This document shows positions 18,069 to 25,607 of a stretch of DNA of 64,000 nt, one piece after another. A program made the position numbers and the translations under genes. Source of the DNA: Pseudolabrys sp. (GTDB lineage: Bacteria > Pseudomonadota > Alphaproteobacteria > Rhizobiales > Xanthobacteraceae); the NCBI GenBank assembly GCA_017849615.1, contig JAFIGS010000034.1, positions 124,001 to 188,000 of the forward strand, read 5' to 3'. Position 1 is the stretch's first letter. Each line of letters opens with the position of its first letter. The notes beneath the pieces were generated by a model. It did no database searches and was not told where the DNA came from. It saw only the letters and a list, made by a program, of their open reading frames with translations.

Positions 18069-19454
18069 TTAGTGTCGCCCGCCGTGGATTTTGGCTCCCG
18101 GCTTCACGACCGAGAGTTCGACTTGGCTCGGCTTGGCGGAACTTTCGCTACGACGCGTGGGATCGGGTACGTTGCCCTTGAACTCATAGGCCACGGTTCC
18201 CGGCGGATGCTTGTAGGGCCCGGGATCTTTGTAGTCGTCGGGTGCGATGCCCTCGCGCACTTTGACGACCGAGAACATGCCGCCCATTTCGATGGGTCCG
18301 AACTGGCCGAAGCCGGTCATCATCGGCAGCGTGTTGTCCGGCATCGGCATTTCCATCGACCCCATTTCCGCCATGCCTTCGGTGCCCATCGGCATGTAGT
18401 CCGGGAACAGTTTTCGAACAGCCTTGGTGAGGTCTTTCTGCGGCGTACCGATGAAGGTCTTCACCTCGTGGCCCATGGCGTTCATCGTATGATGCGACTT
18501 GTGGCAATGAATGGCCCAGTCGCCGGGTTCCTCGGCGGTGAACTCGATGGCGCGCATGCCGCCGACCGGAACATCGGTCGTCACTTCCGGCCAGCGCGCG
18601 CTTTCACGCACCCAGCCGCCGTCGGTGCCTGTCACCTCGAAGTGTGGGCCATGGAGATGGATCGGGTGATTGGTCATCGTCAGATTGCCGATGCGGATAC
18701 GGACTCGATCGCCCTTCCTCACCACCAACGAATCGATGCCCGGAAACACGCGCGTGTTCCAGGTCCACAGATTGAAGTCGGTCATGGTCATGACCTTCGG
18801 CAACGACGTGCCGGGATCGATGTCGTAGCTCGACATCAGGAAGACGAAGTCGCGGTCGACGCGATGCTCTTGCGGGTCGCGCGGATGCACGACGATGAAG
18901 CCCATCATTCCCATCGCCATCTGCACCATCTCGTCGGCGTGCGGGTGATACATAAAGGTACCGCTGCGCTTGACGACGAATTCGTAAACGAAGGTCTTGC
19001 CCGGTTTGATGTGAGGCTGCGTCAGTCCGCCGACGCCGTCCATGCCGTTCGGCAGGACGAAGCCGTGCCAATGCACCGTCGTGTGCTCGGGCAACTTGTT
19101 GGTGACGAAGATGCGCACCTTGTCGCCTTCGACGAATTCGAGCGTTGGGCCAGGCGATTGGCCGTTATAGCCCCACAGCTTCGCGGTCATGCCGGGCGAT
19201 AGCTCACGCTCGACCGGCTCGGCGACGAGGTGAAACTCCTTCCATTCGCCGTTCATGCGCCAGGGCAGGGACCAGCCATTGAGCGTAACGACCGGCTGAT
19301 AGGCCGGCCCGCTCGATGGCATAAGCGGCGGCTGCATCGCAGGCGATTTGGTGGTGACGGCTTCGGGGATGGAGGCGGCCTGAACGCGGCCGCTGATGGC
19401 GGCAGCGCCAGCAAGAACAGCCGATGTGCCGATGAGGTTGCGTCGTGTGATCAT
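18069..19454 (-). CDS. copA: Multicopper oxidase, CopA/laccase-like, with Met-rich segment
   Basis: This 461-residue exported oxidase has leader MITRRNLIGTSA. Copper motifs: VHWHGFVLPNG, MYHPHADE, NHPIHLHGPHF and HCHKSHHTMNAMGH. The last motif replaces the usual HCH-x3-H-x4-M with a longer His-rich version. The C-terminal part has a Met-rich run (MGTEGMAEMGSMEMPMPDN, about 375-395). This is the third multicopper oxidase type in the window. It is 13 bases from the TolC-like gene and probably cotranscribed with it. Confidence 0.9.
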   Translation of the reverse strand: MITRRNLIGTSAVLAGAAAISGRVQAASIPEAVTTKSPAMQPPLMPSSGPAYQPVVTLNGWSLPWRMNGEWKEFHLVAEPVERELSPGMTAKLWGYNGQSPGPTLEFVEGDKVRIFVTNKLPEHTTVHWHGFVLPNGMDGVGGLTQPHIKPGKTFVYEFVVKRSGTFMYHPHADEMVQMAMGMMGFIVVHPRDPQEHRVDRDFVFLMSSYDIDPGTSLPKVMTMTDFNLWTWNTRVFPGIDSLVVRKGDRVRIRIGNLTMTNHPIHLHGPHFEVTGTDGGWVRESARWPEVTTDVPVGGMRAIEFTAEEPGDWAIHCHKSHHTMNAMGHEVKTFIGTPQKDLTKAVRKLFPDYMPMGTEGMAEMGSMEMPMPDNTLPMMTGFGQFGPIEMGGMFSVVKVREGIAPDDYKDPGPYKHPPGTVAYEFKGNVPDPTRRSESSAKPSQVELSVVKPGAKIHGGRH

Positions 19455-19467
19455 GATGTCGCTCCGT

Positions 19468-20946
19468 TCAATGGCCGGCCGGCTCGCCGTCGCCGGCCAT
19501 AGCGGTTGTGCTGGATGACGAGTCGCTTGGCGTGCCGCCGCCGCCGATCACGGCTGCCTGCAGGTCGGCGCTGGCGAGCCAGAAGTCGCGCAGCGCATCG
19601 ACGGCATTGGCGTTGGCGGCGATCCGCTGCCGCGCCTCCGTGAGCAAGGCGAAAACGTCGATTTGCATCGCGCCGTAGCGAAGCATCAGTTCTTCGGAGA
19701 TCGTGTTGCGCAGCGGCAGAACGTCACGCTGGTAACGCGCTGCGACGTCGTAGCTGGTGCGATAGTTGCGATAGGCCTCGCGGGCCTCCGAGCGGGCGTT
19801 GACGGCCTTCTGCGCCAGCCGGTTGACGGCCTGCATGTAGGTCTGCTCGGCTTCCCGTACGCGCGCTTCTCCGAAGTCGAAGAGCGGCACCTGCAAAGTC
19901 AGCTCGAAGCCGCTGTCGTGCGAGTGCTCGCCCGTCGCCCGCTCTTCCTTTCGCTTGTCGATGAAGTCACCTTCGAGCACGTTGACGAAGCGCGTGGCCT
20001 TGGTGAGTCCGTAGGACCTCGCGAGCGAGTCGAGCTCGCTTCGCGCGATTTTGAGGTCGACGCGGCTCTTGAGCGCTTCTTCCTCGACCGTCTTCATGGC
20101 CGGCGGCCGGTTCGGCAGTGACGGTAGCCGTGCCGGCAACTTGAATGCCAGGCCCTTGCCGGAAAGGCCGAGCGCGCGCACCAGCCGCTCGCGCTCGGAC
20201 GTGGCGCGCTGCCGCGCCCGCACAAGTTCGGTCGTCAGTTCCGTGTGCAGCAATTGCTGCCGCGATTGGTCGAGCTTGTTCATCGCGCCGCTGGCCGTCA
20301 TGCGCTTGGCAAGCTCGGCGGTCGTGGAAGAAGCGGCGCTTGACTGCTCGAGCAAGCCGACAGCCTGCCTTGCGGCCACGGCGCGATAGAACGCTTTTCG
20401 TGTTTCCGAGGCGACGCGCAGGGTTTCGAGTGCGGCCGCAAGTTGCGCGCGATGGAAGCGCTCGGTGGCGATTTCCGCCCGCGCCGGCAACGTCAGGAGT
20501 GCGAGGATATTGCCGGCAATCTGCCGCTCGATCTCGATTTCCGCCGCGCCGGAAAGCCGCGATATTGAGAACGAGGGATTGGGCGGCAGCGACTGCTGGA
20601 TGCGTTGGGCCTCGGCGATGCCGAGCTCGTTATAGGCGGCCTGCAGGCCGCGGTTGTTAAACAAGGCGATCTGCACGGCCGCGTCCGCATTCAAGGTCCG
20701 CTTGAGCAGGTCGTCGACCTTGGCTCGGGCGGCGTCGGCATCTTCGTCGTTGCGGATCGCGACGACCTCCTTGCCTAAATGCTGCGCGGCGATGCCGACC
20801 GTTACGCCCATGCCGCCGTCGGGCGAGAAACTCGCGCAGGCCGGCAGGAGCAGCAGGGCGGAAAGAGATAGCAATTGCGCCTTATGACGGCACAGCGTCG
20901 ACCACTGTCCGAAGACGGTGGCCCGCACACACGTAGCGGCGGACAT
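19468..20946 (-). CDS. TolC-family outer-membrane efflux lipoprotein (CusC-like)
   Basis: The 492-residue protein has a lipoprotein signal (LLLPACAS, lipidated Cys near residue 37). Two long helical repeats are typical of outer-membrane factor proteins. NNRGLQAAYNELGIAEAQRIQ (positions about 96-116) and PNPSFS are standard OEP markers. The C-terminal half shows the second repeat with YRTSYDVAARYQRDVLPLR. It would complete a CusCBA-type tripartite pump with the CusB and CusA proteins encoded on the opposite strand. It is cotranscribed with copper oxidase genes. Confidence 0.85.
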   Translation of the reverse strand: MSAATCVRATVFGQWSTLCRHKAQLLSLSALLLLPACASFSPDGGMGVTVGIAAQHLGKEVVAIRNDEDADAARAKVDDLLKRTLNADAAVQIALFNNRGLQAAYNELGIAEAQRIQQSLPPNPSFSISRLSGAAEIEIERQIAGNILALLTLPARAEIATERFHRAQLAAALETLRVASETRKAFYRAVAARQAVGLLEQSSAASSTTAELAKRMTASGAMNKLDQSRQQLLHTELTTELVRARQRATSERERLVRALGLSGKGLAFKLPARLPSLPNRPPAMKTVEEEALKSRVDLKIARSELDSLARSYGLTKATRFVNVLEGDFIDKRKEERATGEHSHDSGFELTLQVPLFDFGEARVREAEQTYMQAVNRLAQKAVNARSEAREAYRNYRTSYDVAARYQRDVLPLRNTISEELMLRYGAMQIDVFALLTEARQRIAANANAVDALRDFWLASADLQAAVIGGGGTPSDSSSSTTAMAGDGEPAGH

Positions 20947-21009
20947 TCGAGTTCCTCATCGTCGATTGATAAGCGTGCGCGTGGCGGCTCACGCCACGCG
21001 ACGGCCAGG

Positions 21010-21522
21010 TCAAATCGCGGAGAGGTTTCGTGGCGGCCGGTCGATGCGGCCGGAGTCGTACCCCGCTAGGCTGACGGCGGCAGGTATGGCTACTTGCGAG
21101 AGGGCAAAAAGCTGTGCGTCTATGACGCCGAATACCACCGGGGTGACGGCCGATACGCAGAAGAGGCCGCAGCAGTCGGAGGGTACCATCGGGCCGCTGC
21201 CGCCGGCCGCCGGCGCGGCCTGATTCGCGTCCTCATGCGCCATTGCCTGGGCCATTGTCGCATGACCGTGGCCATCATGATCGTCATGGCTCTGGGGCGC
21301 GGCCGAGCGATGGTGATCGGCAATCACGGTCAAGCAATGGGCGGCCGCAATGCTGCTGCTGACGGCAAAAGCCGCGGTTGGCGCCACCAAAGTGAGGGCA
21401 TAGAGCGCGACCACCAGGGTCGCGGCCCGCTTCCGCCACTGATTGGTTAACCGCGCGAACAAGGGTCGAATGCCGTCCTGTGGAAGCCGAACCGGTGGCT
21501 CACTACCGGGGCAAAATGGCAT
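21010..21522 (-). CDS. DUF2946-like exported protein
   Basis: The ORF is 170 residues. A hydrophobic segment lies at about 34-55 (TLVVALYALTLVAPTAAFAV), after a long positively charged leader that suggests the true start may be downstream. The mature part has a His-rich stretch (HDDHDGHGH), then SDCCGLFCVSAV and an end with RIDRPPR. It shares this pattern with 366-839 and 23182-23559. It lies 63 bases upstream of the tolC-like gene in the same direction and probably leads that operon. Function unknown; metal-related by context. Confidence 0.6.
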   Translation of the reverse strand: MPFCPGSEPPVRLPQDGIRPLFARLTNQWRKRAATLVVALYALTLVAPTAAFAVSSSIAAAHCLTVIADHHRSAAPQSHDDHDGHGHATMAQAMAHEDANQAAPAAGGSGPMVPSDCCGLFCVSAVTPVVFGVIDAQLFALSQVAIPAAVSLAGYDSGRIDRPPRNLSAI

Positions 21523-21696
21523 TGTTGTGCTGTAACCGGCAAGCCCGATCTCAACAATTTGATCAAGACGGTGAATATCGCCAAAATTAGGGAGTTTGAG
21601 GGCTTAGTGCTGCTCCGGGTTCGATGAGCAAGGTACAGGGTGCTCCTGATTCGATGCACCCGCTGATCTAACTCGTCCGCTCTGGTTGCGCCAAAT

Positions 21697-22074
21697 CTAG
21701 TCAGACAGCTTATTGAACGTCGCGTCGGTTCTGACGCGAGGTTCACATTGGTAAGTCTCGGCGCTCACATACAGCTTGCGATCGAGAACTGAAACCGCCG
21801 TGACGTGCCCATGCAAATCCCGGCCACGACGAATCAGGATTGTGCCGTATCCGACTGCGTACCTTGCTTCGGAATGCCCGGCGCGCTTGAACGTTCCCGG
21901 CGAGCCGACCGTGCTTTCTCCGAACTTGAGCACATCCTTGCCCACGCAGGTCTTGCCAGAAACGACTTCTCGAATCGCTGCCGCGGTTCCGTCGATGGTG
22001 AGCTCTTGGGCGAAGGCAATTGCGGGTATAGACAGAGCGATTGCGACGGCGGTTATCTGACTGATTGTTTTCAT
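21697..22074 (-). CDS. Small exported protein of unknown function
   Basis: The 125-residue protein has a clear signal peptide (MKTISQITAVAIALS..., cleaved near AFA-Q). The mature chain has two Cys (KTCVGK and YQCEPR) that could form a disulfide, and the sequence GYGTILIRRGRDLHG. A strong RBS (AGGAGGG, eight bases from the ATG) supports it as real. I do not recognise a family. It lies just upstream of the copper block on the same strand, with 174 bases between it and the next gene. Confidence 0.65.
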   Translation of the reverse strand: MKTISQITAVAIALSIPAIAFAQELTIDGTAAAIREVVSGKTCVGKDVLKFGESTVGSPGTFKRAGHSEARYAVGYGTILIRRGRDLHGHVTAVSVLDRKLYVSAETYQCEPRVRTDATFNKLSD

Positions 22075-22314
22075 GACACGTTCCCTCCTCAGAGACAGCC
22101 CGGCGGGGCCTTCATCCAGAGCGGGTGGCCGTAGGGCCGTGTCTGATATTGGTTAAGCTAAACGTTGGAGTTTCTAGTATCAACCTGCAATCGAAACGGC
22201 CATTTGTCCGCCTGTCGGGGGCGTGAATAGTTTGACGGAAAATTAATCGAGAACAGAGAGACTTAGCCAACAAACGCGCTATCGCATCGAGCCGAAGCGG
22301 AGGGGCGCTGCGCC

Positions 22315-22860
22315 ATGAAATTCCCCATTGCATTGCAATATTCTCCAATGCAGAAGGCCGCGCACTGGCTGACAGTACTATTCTGCCTTTCGCAATTTCC
22401 GACTGCCTGGGCTATTCAGCGGACCCACGTTGCGCATCGCTTTGGATTTTCCCCTGATCCGTTTGATCTCTTCCTGCACAAGATCCACGCGTGGAGCGGT
22501 TGGGCAATCTTCCTCCTTGCGATGGCGCTGGTTGCGTTACGCGCCATTCGTGGCGCACCTGAGCTACCTCATGGCATGCCGATCTGGCAGCGTTGTCTCG
22601 CTCGTCTGGCGCATTTTTCTCTATACGCTGGAATCGCTGTGCTCGCTGCCACCGGCACAGGCGCGATGTATTTCTCTCAGCGATTTGTGCCGATCCATAT
22701 TCTACTTGTGAACCTCGGTATTGGGCTTGTACTGCTGCATGTCATCGCAGTTATCTGGCATCAGGCGGTCCGCGGGGACGGGCTTTTGTGGCGGATGATG
22801 CCAAAGCGAAAAGGTACGCTAAACTCGACGCCGACGCCGACGCCGGCTCCCGGCAGATAG
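22315..22860 (+). CDS. Cytochrome b561-type membrane protein
   Basis: The 181-residue protein has four hydrophobic helices. Candidate heme-ligating His residues are in KAAHWLT (helix 1), FLHKIHAWSGW (helix 2), ARLAHFSLY (helix 3) and LLHVIAVIWHQ (helix 4), the standard bacterial CybB pattern. It would transfer electrons from quinol at the inner membrane. The C terminus ends in a TPTPTPAPGR stretch. A GGAGGGG RBS precedes the ATG. Its role beside copper genes is unknown. Confidence 0.85.
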   Translation: MKFPIALQYSPMQKAAHWLTVLFCLSQFPTAWAIQRTHVAHRFGFSPDPFDLFLHKIHAWSGWAIFLLAMALVALRAIRGAPELPHGMPIWQRCLARLAHFSLYAGIAVLAATGTGAMYFSQRFVPIHILLVNLGIGLVLLHVIAVIWHQAVRGDGLLWRMMPKRKGTLNSTPTPTPAPGR

Positions 22861-23181
22861 CCATTGCGGTCGTTATTCGCGGGCTGCAAAGAACGGCATT
22901 CAGCGCAGGACGGTAATGGGGTGCTTGCTCGGCAGCGACCGGACGAGAGATCGGCAACAAGGCGATGGCGACGGTTCCGAAGATGACCGCCGATCAGTGG
23001 CTAGGGATGGCGTTGAAGATTAATCATGATGATGTTTCAGCAAATACTTGATCCTGATCAATGGCGGTTAGGCATTATTCCGCCAAATAATTATTTGTTA
23101 TAGAGGGCTCGGTGAAGCTAGCTTAAGAGATTGCCGAGACTTGATGCTGGGACCGCCAGCATCAATATTTCCCGGCACTAG
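22861..23181 (+). other. Intergenic region with low-oxygen promoter
   Basis: No convincing gene is present in this 321-base stretch. A 28-codon ORF starts at about 22966 but has no good RBS. The stretch contains a perfect FNR/FixK box (23048-23061) and, about 25 bases further, an AT-rich AATAAT-like -10 near 23087. Together they look like a class II FNR promoter for the genes that follow. Confidence 0.5.
23048..23061. promoter_or_regulatory. Perfect FNR/FixK box
   Basis: TTGATCCTGATCAA matches TTGAT-N4-ATCAA in full. It is 120 bases upstream of the ATG at 23182, which starts the DUF2946-like, FixH-like and cusBA series. With the AT-rich stretch at about 23087 as -10, the box centre would be near -42, the class II activation position. 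It implies that copper efflux genes respond to low oxygen. Confidence 0.75.
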
Positions 23182-23559
23182 ATGGCGCGAATGATGCGAT
23201 TCATCCGCAAGGTCATGGCCTTTATGATCGCACTATCGGTGGCTACGCTGCCGGTGGCGGGCTCGGCTTCGTCCATTGTGAAAAGCTCCGGCGGCGCGCA
23301 AGTCACGCAATCGATTTTGGTTAGCAGCATGTCTGCTTCGATGGACGGGTGCTGCCCAGACCAGACCGCGCCGTGTGATCTGCCTAGCGATCAATGCCCG
23401 TCGATGGCCTCGTGCGCGTTGCTCAGTGTGAGCCTCGCCGATGTGGGCAGCGCTGGCTTGAAATACCCTCCGCTGCCGAAGAAGCCGGTCCTCGCACTGG
23501 CCGACCAGGCCGTCGATCTCCATAGCGACAGTCCTCCTTTCCGACCTCCTCGCGTCTGA
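23182..23559 (+). CDS. DUF2946-like exported Cys-rich protein
   Basis: The 125-residue protein has a Met-rich hydrophobic leader (VMAFMIALSVATLPVAGSASS) as export signal. The mature part holds DGCCPDQTAPCDLPSDQCPS and then ASCALLS. It ends SPPFRPPRV, like 366-839 and 21010-21522. It is the first gene after the perfect FNR/FixK box. The five clustered Cys could bind metal or form disulfides. Function unknown. Confidence 0.6.
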   Translation: MARMMRFIRKVMAFMIALSVATLPVAGSASSIVKSSGGAQVTQSILVSSMSASMDGCCPDQTAPCDLPSDQCPSMASCALLSVSLADVGSAGLKYPPLPKKPVLALADQAVDLHSDSPPFRPPRV

Positions 23560-23673
23560 CGTCACGTTGAAATCCGCTTTCAACGCGCGGGCTTGCGCCT
23601 GCGTGCGATGACGACGGCTGTGACGGTTATCGTTGCCGAAACCGCAGCCAAGACAGACACGAGGAGATTATTG

Positions 23674-24069
23674 ATGACATCGAAATTCCCCGCTGCGGTG
23701 GCGCTCGCCGCCGCGCTCAGCCTTGCCAGCGGTGCTGCGTTTGCTGCCGCCGGTGACTACGCGTTCGAGCCCGTCGCTCCTGAGATGAAGAAAGGCGACG
23801 ACGTGACCGTCGCCCTGCGCCTGGTCCATAAGCCGACCGGGAAGCCTGTCGCCGATGCCGTGATTATCCGCACGCGCGTCGACATGGCGCCGGATGGCAT
23901 GGCGGACATGCAGTCGCCGGTCGCTCCGTTGCCGGCTAGCGAGCCGGGTGTCTACACCTTCAAGACCGATCTGCCTATGGCCGGACGCTACCAGATCAGC
24001 GTGGCTGCCAAAGTGCAGGGCGAGCCGGAGACGGTCGTCGGCAAGGTCATCGTCAAAGCGAACAAGTGA
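23674..24069 (+). CDS. FixH-family periplasmic protein
   Basis: The 131-residue protein has a signal peptide (cleaved near AFA-A) and a single immunoglobulin-like domain: YAFEPVAPEMKKGDDVTVAL, VRLxHKPTGKPV-like core and GRYQISVAAKVQGEPE. This matches the FixH/YtkA family, often found next to RND copper pumps. An ORF extends upstream to 23593, but GAGGAG at 23661-23666 fits the ATG at 23674. It is followed by a hairpin (24109-24135) and the cusB gene. Confidence 0.8.
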   Translation: MTSKFPAAVALAAALSLASGAAFAAAGDYAFEPVAPEMKKGDDVTVALRLVHKPTGKPVADAVIIRTRVDMAPDGMADMQSPVAPLPASEPGVYTFKTDLPMAGRYQISVAAKVQGEPETVVGKVIVKANK

Positions 24070-24108
24070 GAGCATCGGCGCGTCCTTGCGGCGCGTCGAA
24101 CAGACACC

Positions 24109-24135
24109 GGTAGCGGCCAGATGGCCGCTACCTTT
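24109..24135 (+). terminator. Hairpin with short T tract (terminator or attenuator)
   Basis: GGTAGCGGCCA, a GA loop and the exact complement TGGCCGCTACC form an 11-bp stem followed by only TTT. It lies between the FixH-like gene and cusB in one transcription unit, so partial termination or RNA stabilisation that lowers cusBA relative to the upstream genes is likely. Confidence 0.55.
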
Positions 24136-24173
24136 CAGCCCGCGGCCGCGGGCGCTTGATCGCGGTGAATCCG

Positions 24174-25607
24174 ATGAACACGACACGAACTCTATTCATC
24201 CTTGCCTTGGGCGCCGGGCTCAGTGCGGCGGGCGGTTACTGGGCCGCGCAGCATGCGCTGCCTTCGCCGGTCAATACGCATGTTGCCGGCATAGCGTCGG
24301 CCGCAGAACGGCAGATCCTCTATTACCGCGCGCCGGACAAGGCGCCGTTCTGGTCGGCAGTGCCCAAGCAGGATCAACAAGGCCGGCCATACATGCCGGT
24401 CTACGACGACGAAGAGCCGTCATTCGACCCGCAACGGCCTCAGGCGCAAGCCGCAAAAGGCGAGCGTAAGATTCTCTATTACCGCAACCCCATGGGGCTT
24501 CCGGACACATCGCCGGTGCCCAAGAAGGATGGGATGGGGATGGATTACATCCCGGTGTACGAGGGGGATGAGGCGGATGACGGCAATGTCATCAAAGTGA
24601 GCCTCGATCGCGTCCAGCGCAGCGGTGTGCGTACCGAGCCTGCCGAGACCCGCGTGCTCGTGCAGCCGGTGCGCGCCGTTGGGACGGTTGCGGTCGACGA
24701 AAGCAAGCTCACGGTCGTCGCCATGCGTTCAGCCGGTTATATAGAAGATCTGTTCGTCAACACCGCCGGCCAAACGGTCCGTGCCGGCGAGCCGCTGTTC
24801 CGCGTTTACAGCCCCGACATCGTCAACGCGCAGATCGACCTGAGGATCTCGCTCGGTGCCGTTCAGCGTGGTGTATCCGGCACCGATATGAGCCAATCGG
24901 TGAATGGCGCCATGCAACGGCTGCGCAACCTCGGCGTTCCCGAAAGCCGTATCAAGGACGTGCGCGACAGCGGTACCAATCCCCGCACGCTCGATTGGGC
25001 GTCGCCCGCAACCGGCGTTGTCCTGAGCAAACGGGTGATCAACGGCCAGCGCGTCGAAGCGGGCGATGAACTCTACCGCATCGCCGACCTCTCGACGGTA
25101 TGGGTCATTGCCGATGTCGCGGAAGCCGATGTCGGGCTGCTCAAAGTCGGCACGCCGGCGCAAGTCACCTTCCGCGCCTATCCAAATGAGCCGGCGGAAG
25201 GCCGGGTAACGCTCATTTATCCGGAGGTGAAGGCGGAAACGCGCACGGCCCGGGTTCGCATCGAAGTTCCGAACCCGGACGGTCGATTGAAAGCCGACAT
25301 GTACGCCGATGTCGTATTCCGCGCCGCCGCGGATGGGACGCCGGTGGTTGCGGTTCCCAACAGCGCGGTGATCGACAGCGGCTCGCAGCAGATCGTGCTC
25401 GTCGCAAGAGGCGAGGGGCGGTTCGAGCCGCGGTCGGTGAAGCTCGGACGTCGCGGCGATGGTTATCGCGAAGTGCGCGATGGCGTCCGCGAAGGAGAAG
25501 AGGTTGTTACCGCCGCGACATTCCTCATCGACGCGGAAAGTAATCTCCGCGCAGCGCTCAAGACCTTCACGCAGGATGAACCAGGCCGTAAGGAGGCGTC
25601 GCGATGA
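24174..25607 (+). CDS. cusB: RND efflux periplasmic adaptor (CusB) with two N-terminal metal domains
   Basis: The 477-residue membrane-fusion protein links CusA to the outer-membrane factor. After a membrane anchor there are two consecutive heavy-metal-binding domains: residues about 48-78 (YYRAP...YMPVY) and 100-130 (YYRNPMGLPDTSPVPKKDG..., ending DYIPVY). The second has the usual Met residues; the first lacks the PMG Met. HlyD-type core follows with VRAVGTVAVDE, GYIEDLFV and C-terminal VPNSAVIDSG. The ATG at 24174 is preferred to the TTG at 24156. The stop overlaps cusA (ATGA). Confidence 0.88.
   Translation: MNTTRTLFILALGAGLSAAGGYWAAQHALPSPVNTHVAGIASAAERQILYYRAPDKAPFWSAVPKQDQQGRPYMPVYDDEEPSFDPQRPQAQAAKGERKILYYRNPMGLPDTSPVPKKDGMGMDYIPVYEGDEADDGNVIKVSLDRVQRSGVRTEPAETRVLVQPVRAVGTVAVDESKLTVVAMRSAGYIEDLFVNTAGQTVRAGEPLFRVYSPDIVNAQIDLRISLGAVQRGVSGTDMSQSVNGAMQRLRNLGVPESRIKDVRDSGTNPRTLDWASPATGVVLSKRVINGQRVEAGDELYRIADLSTVWVIADVAEADVGLLKVGTPAQVTFRAYPNEPAEGRVTLIYPEVKAETRTARVRIEVPNPDGRLKADMYADVVFRAAADGTPVVAVPNSAVIDSGSQQIVLVARGEGRFEPRSVKLGRRGDGYREVRDGVREGEEVVTAATFLIDAESNLRAALKTFTQDEPGRKEASR

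Noticed and set aside
21550-21700. TTGATCAA near 21558 as another FNR box
   Set aside because: Only an 8-bp palindrome; lacks the four-base spacer of TTGAT-N4-ATCAA.
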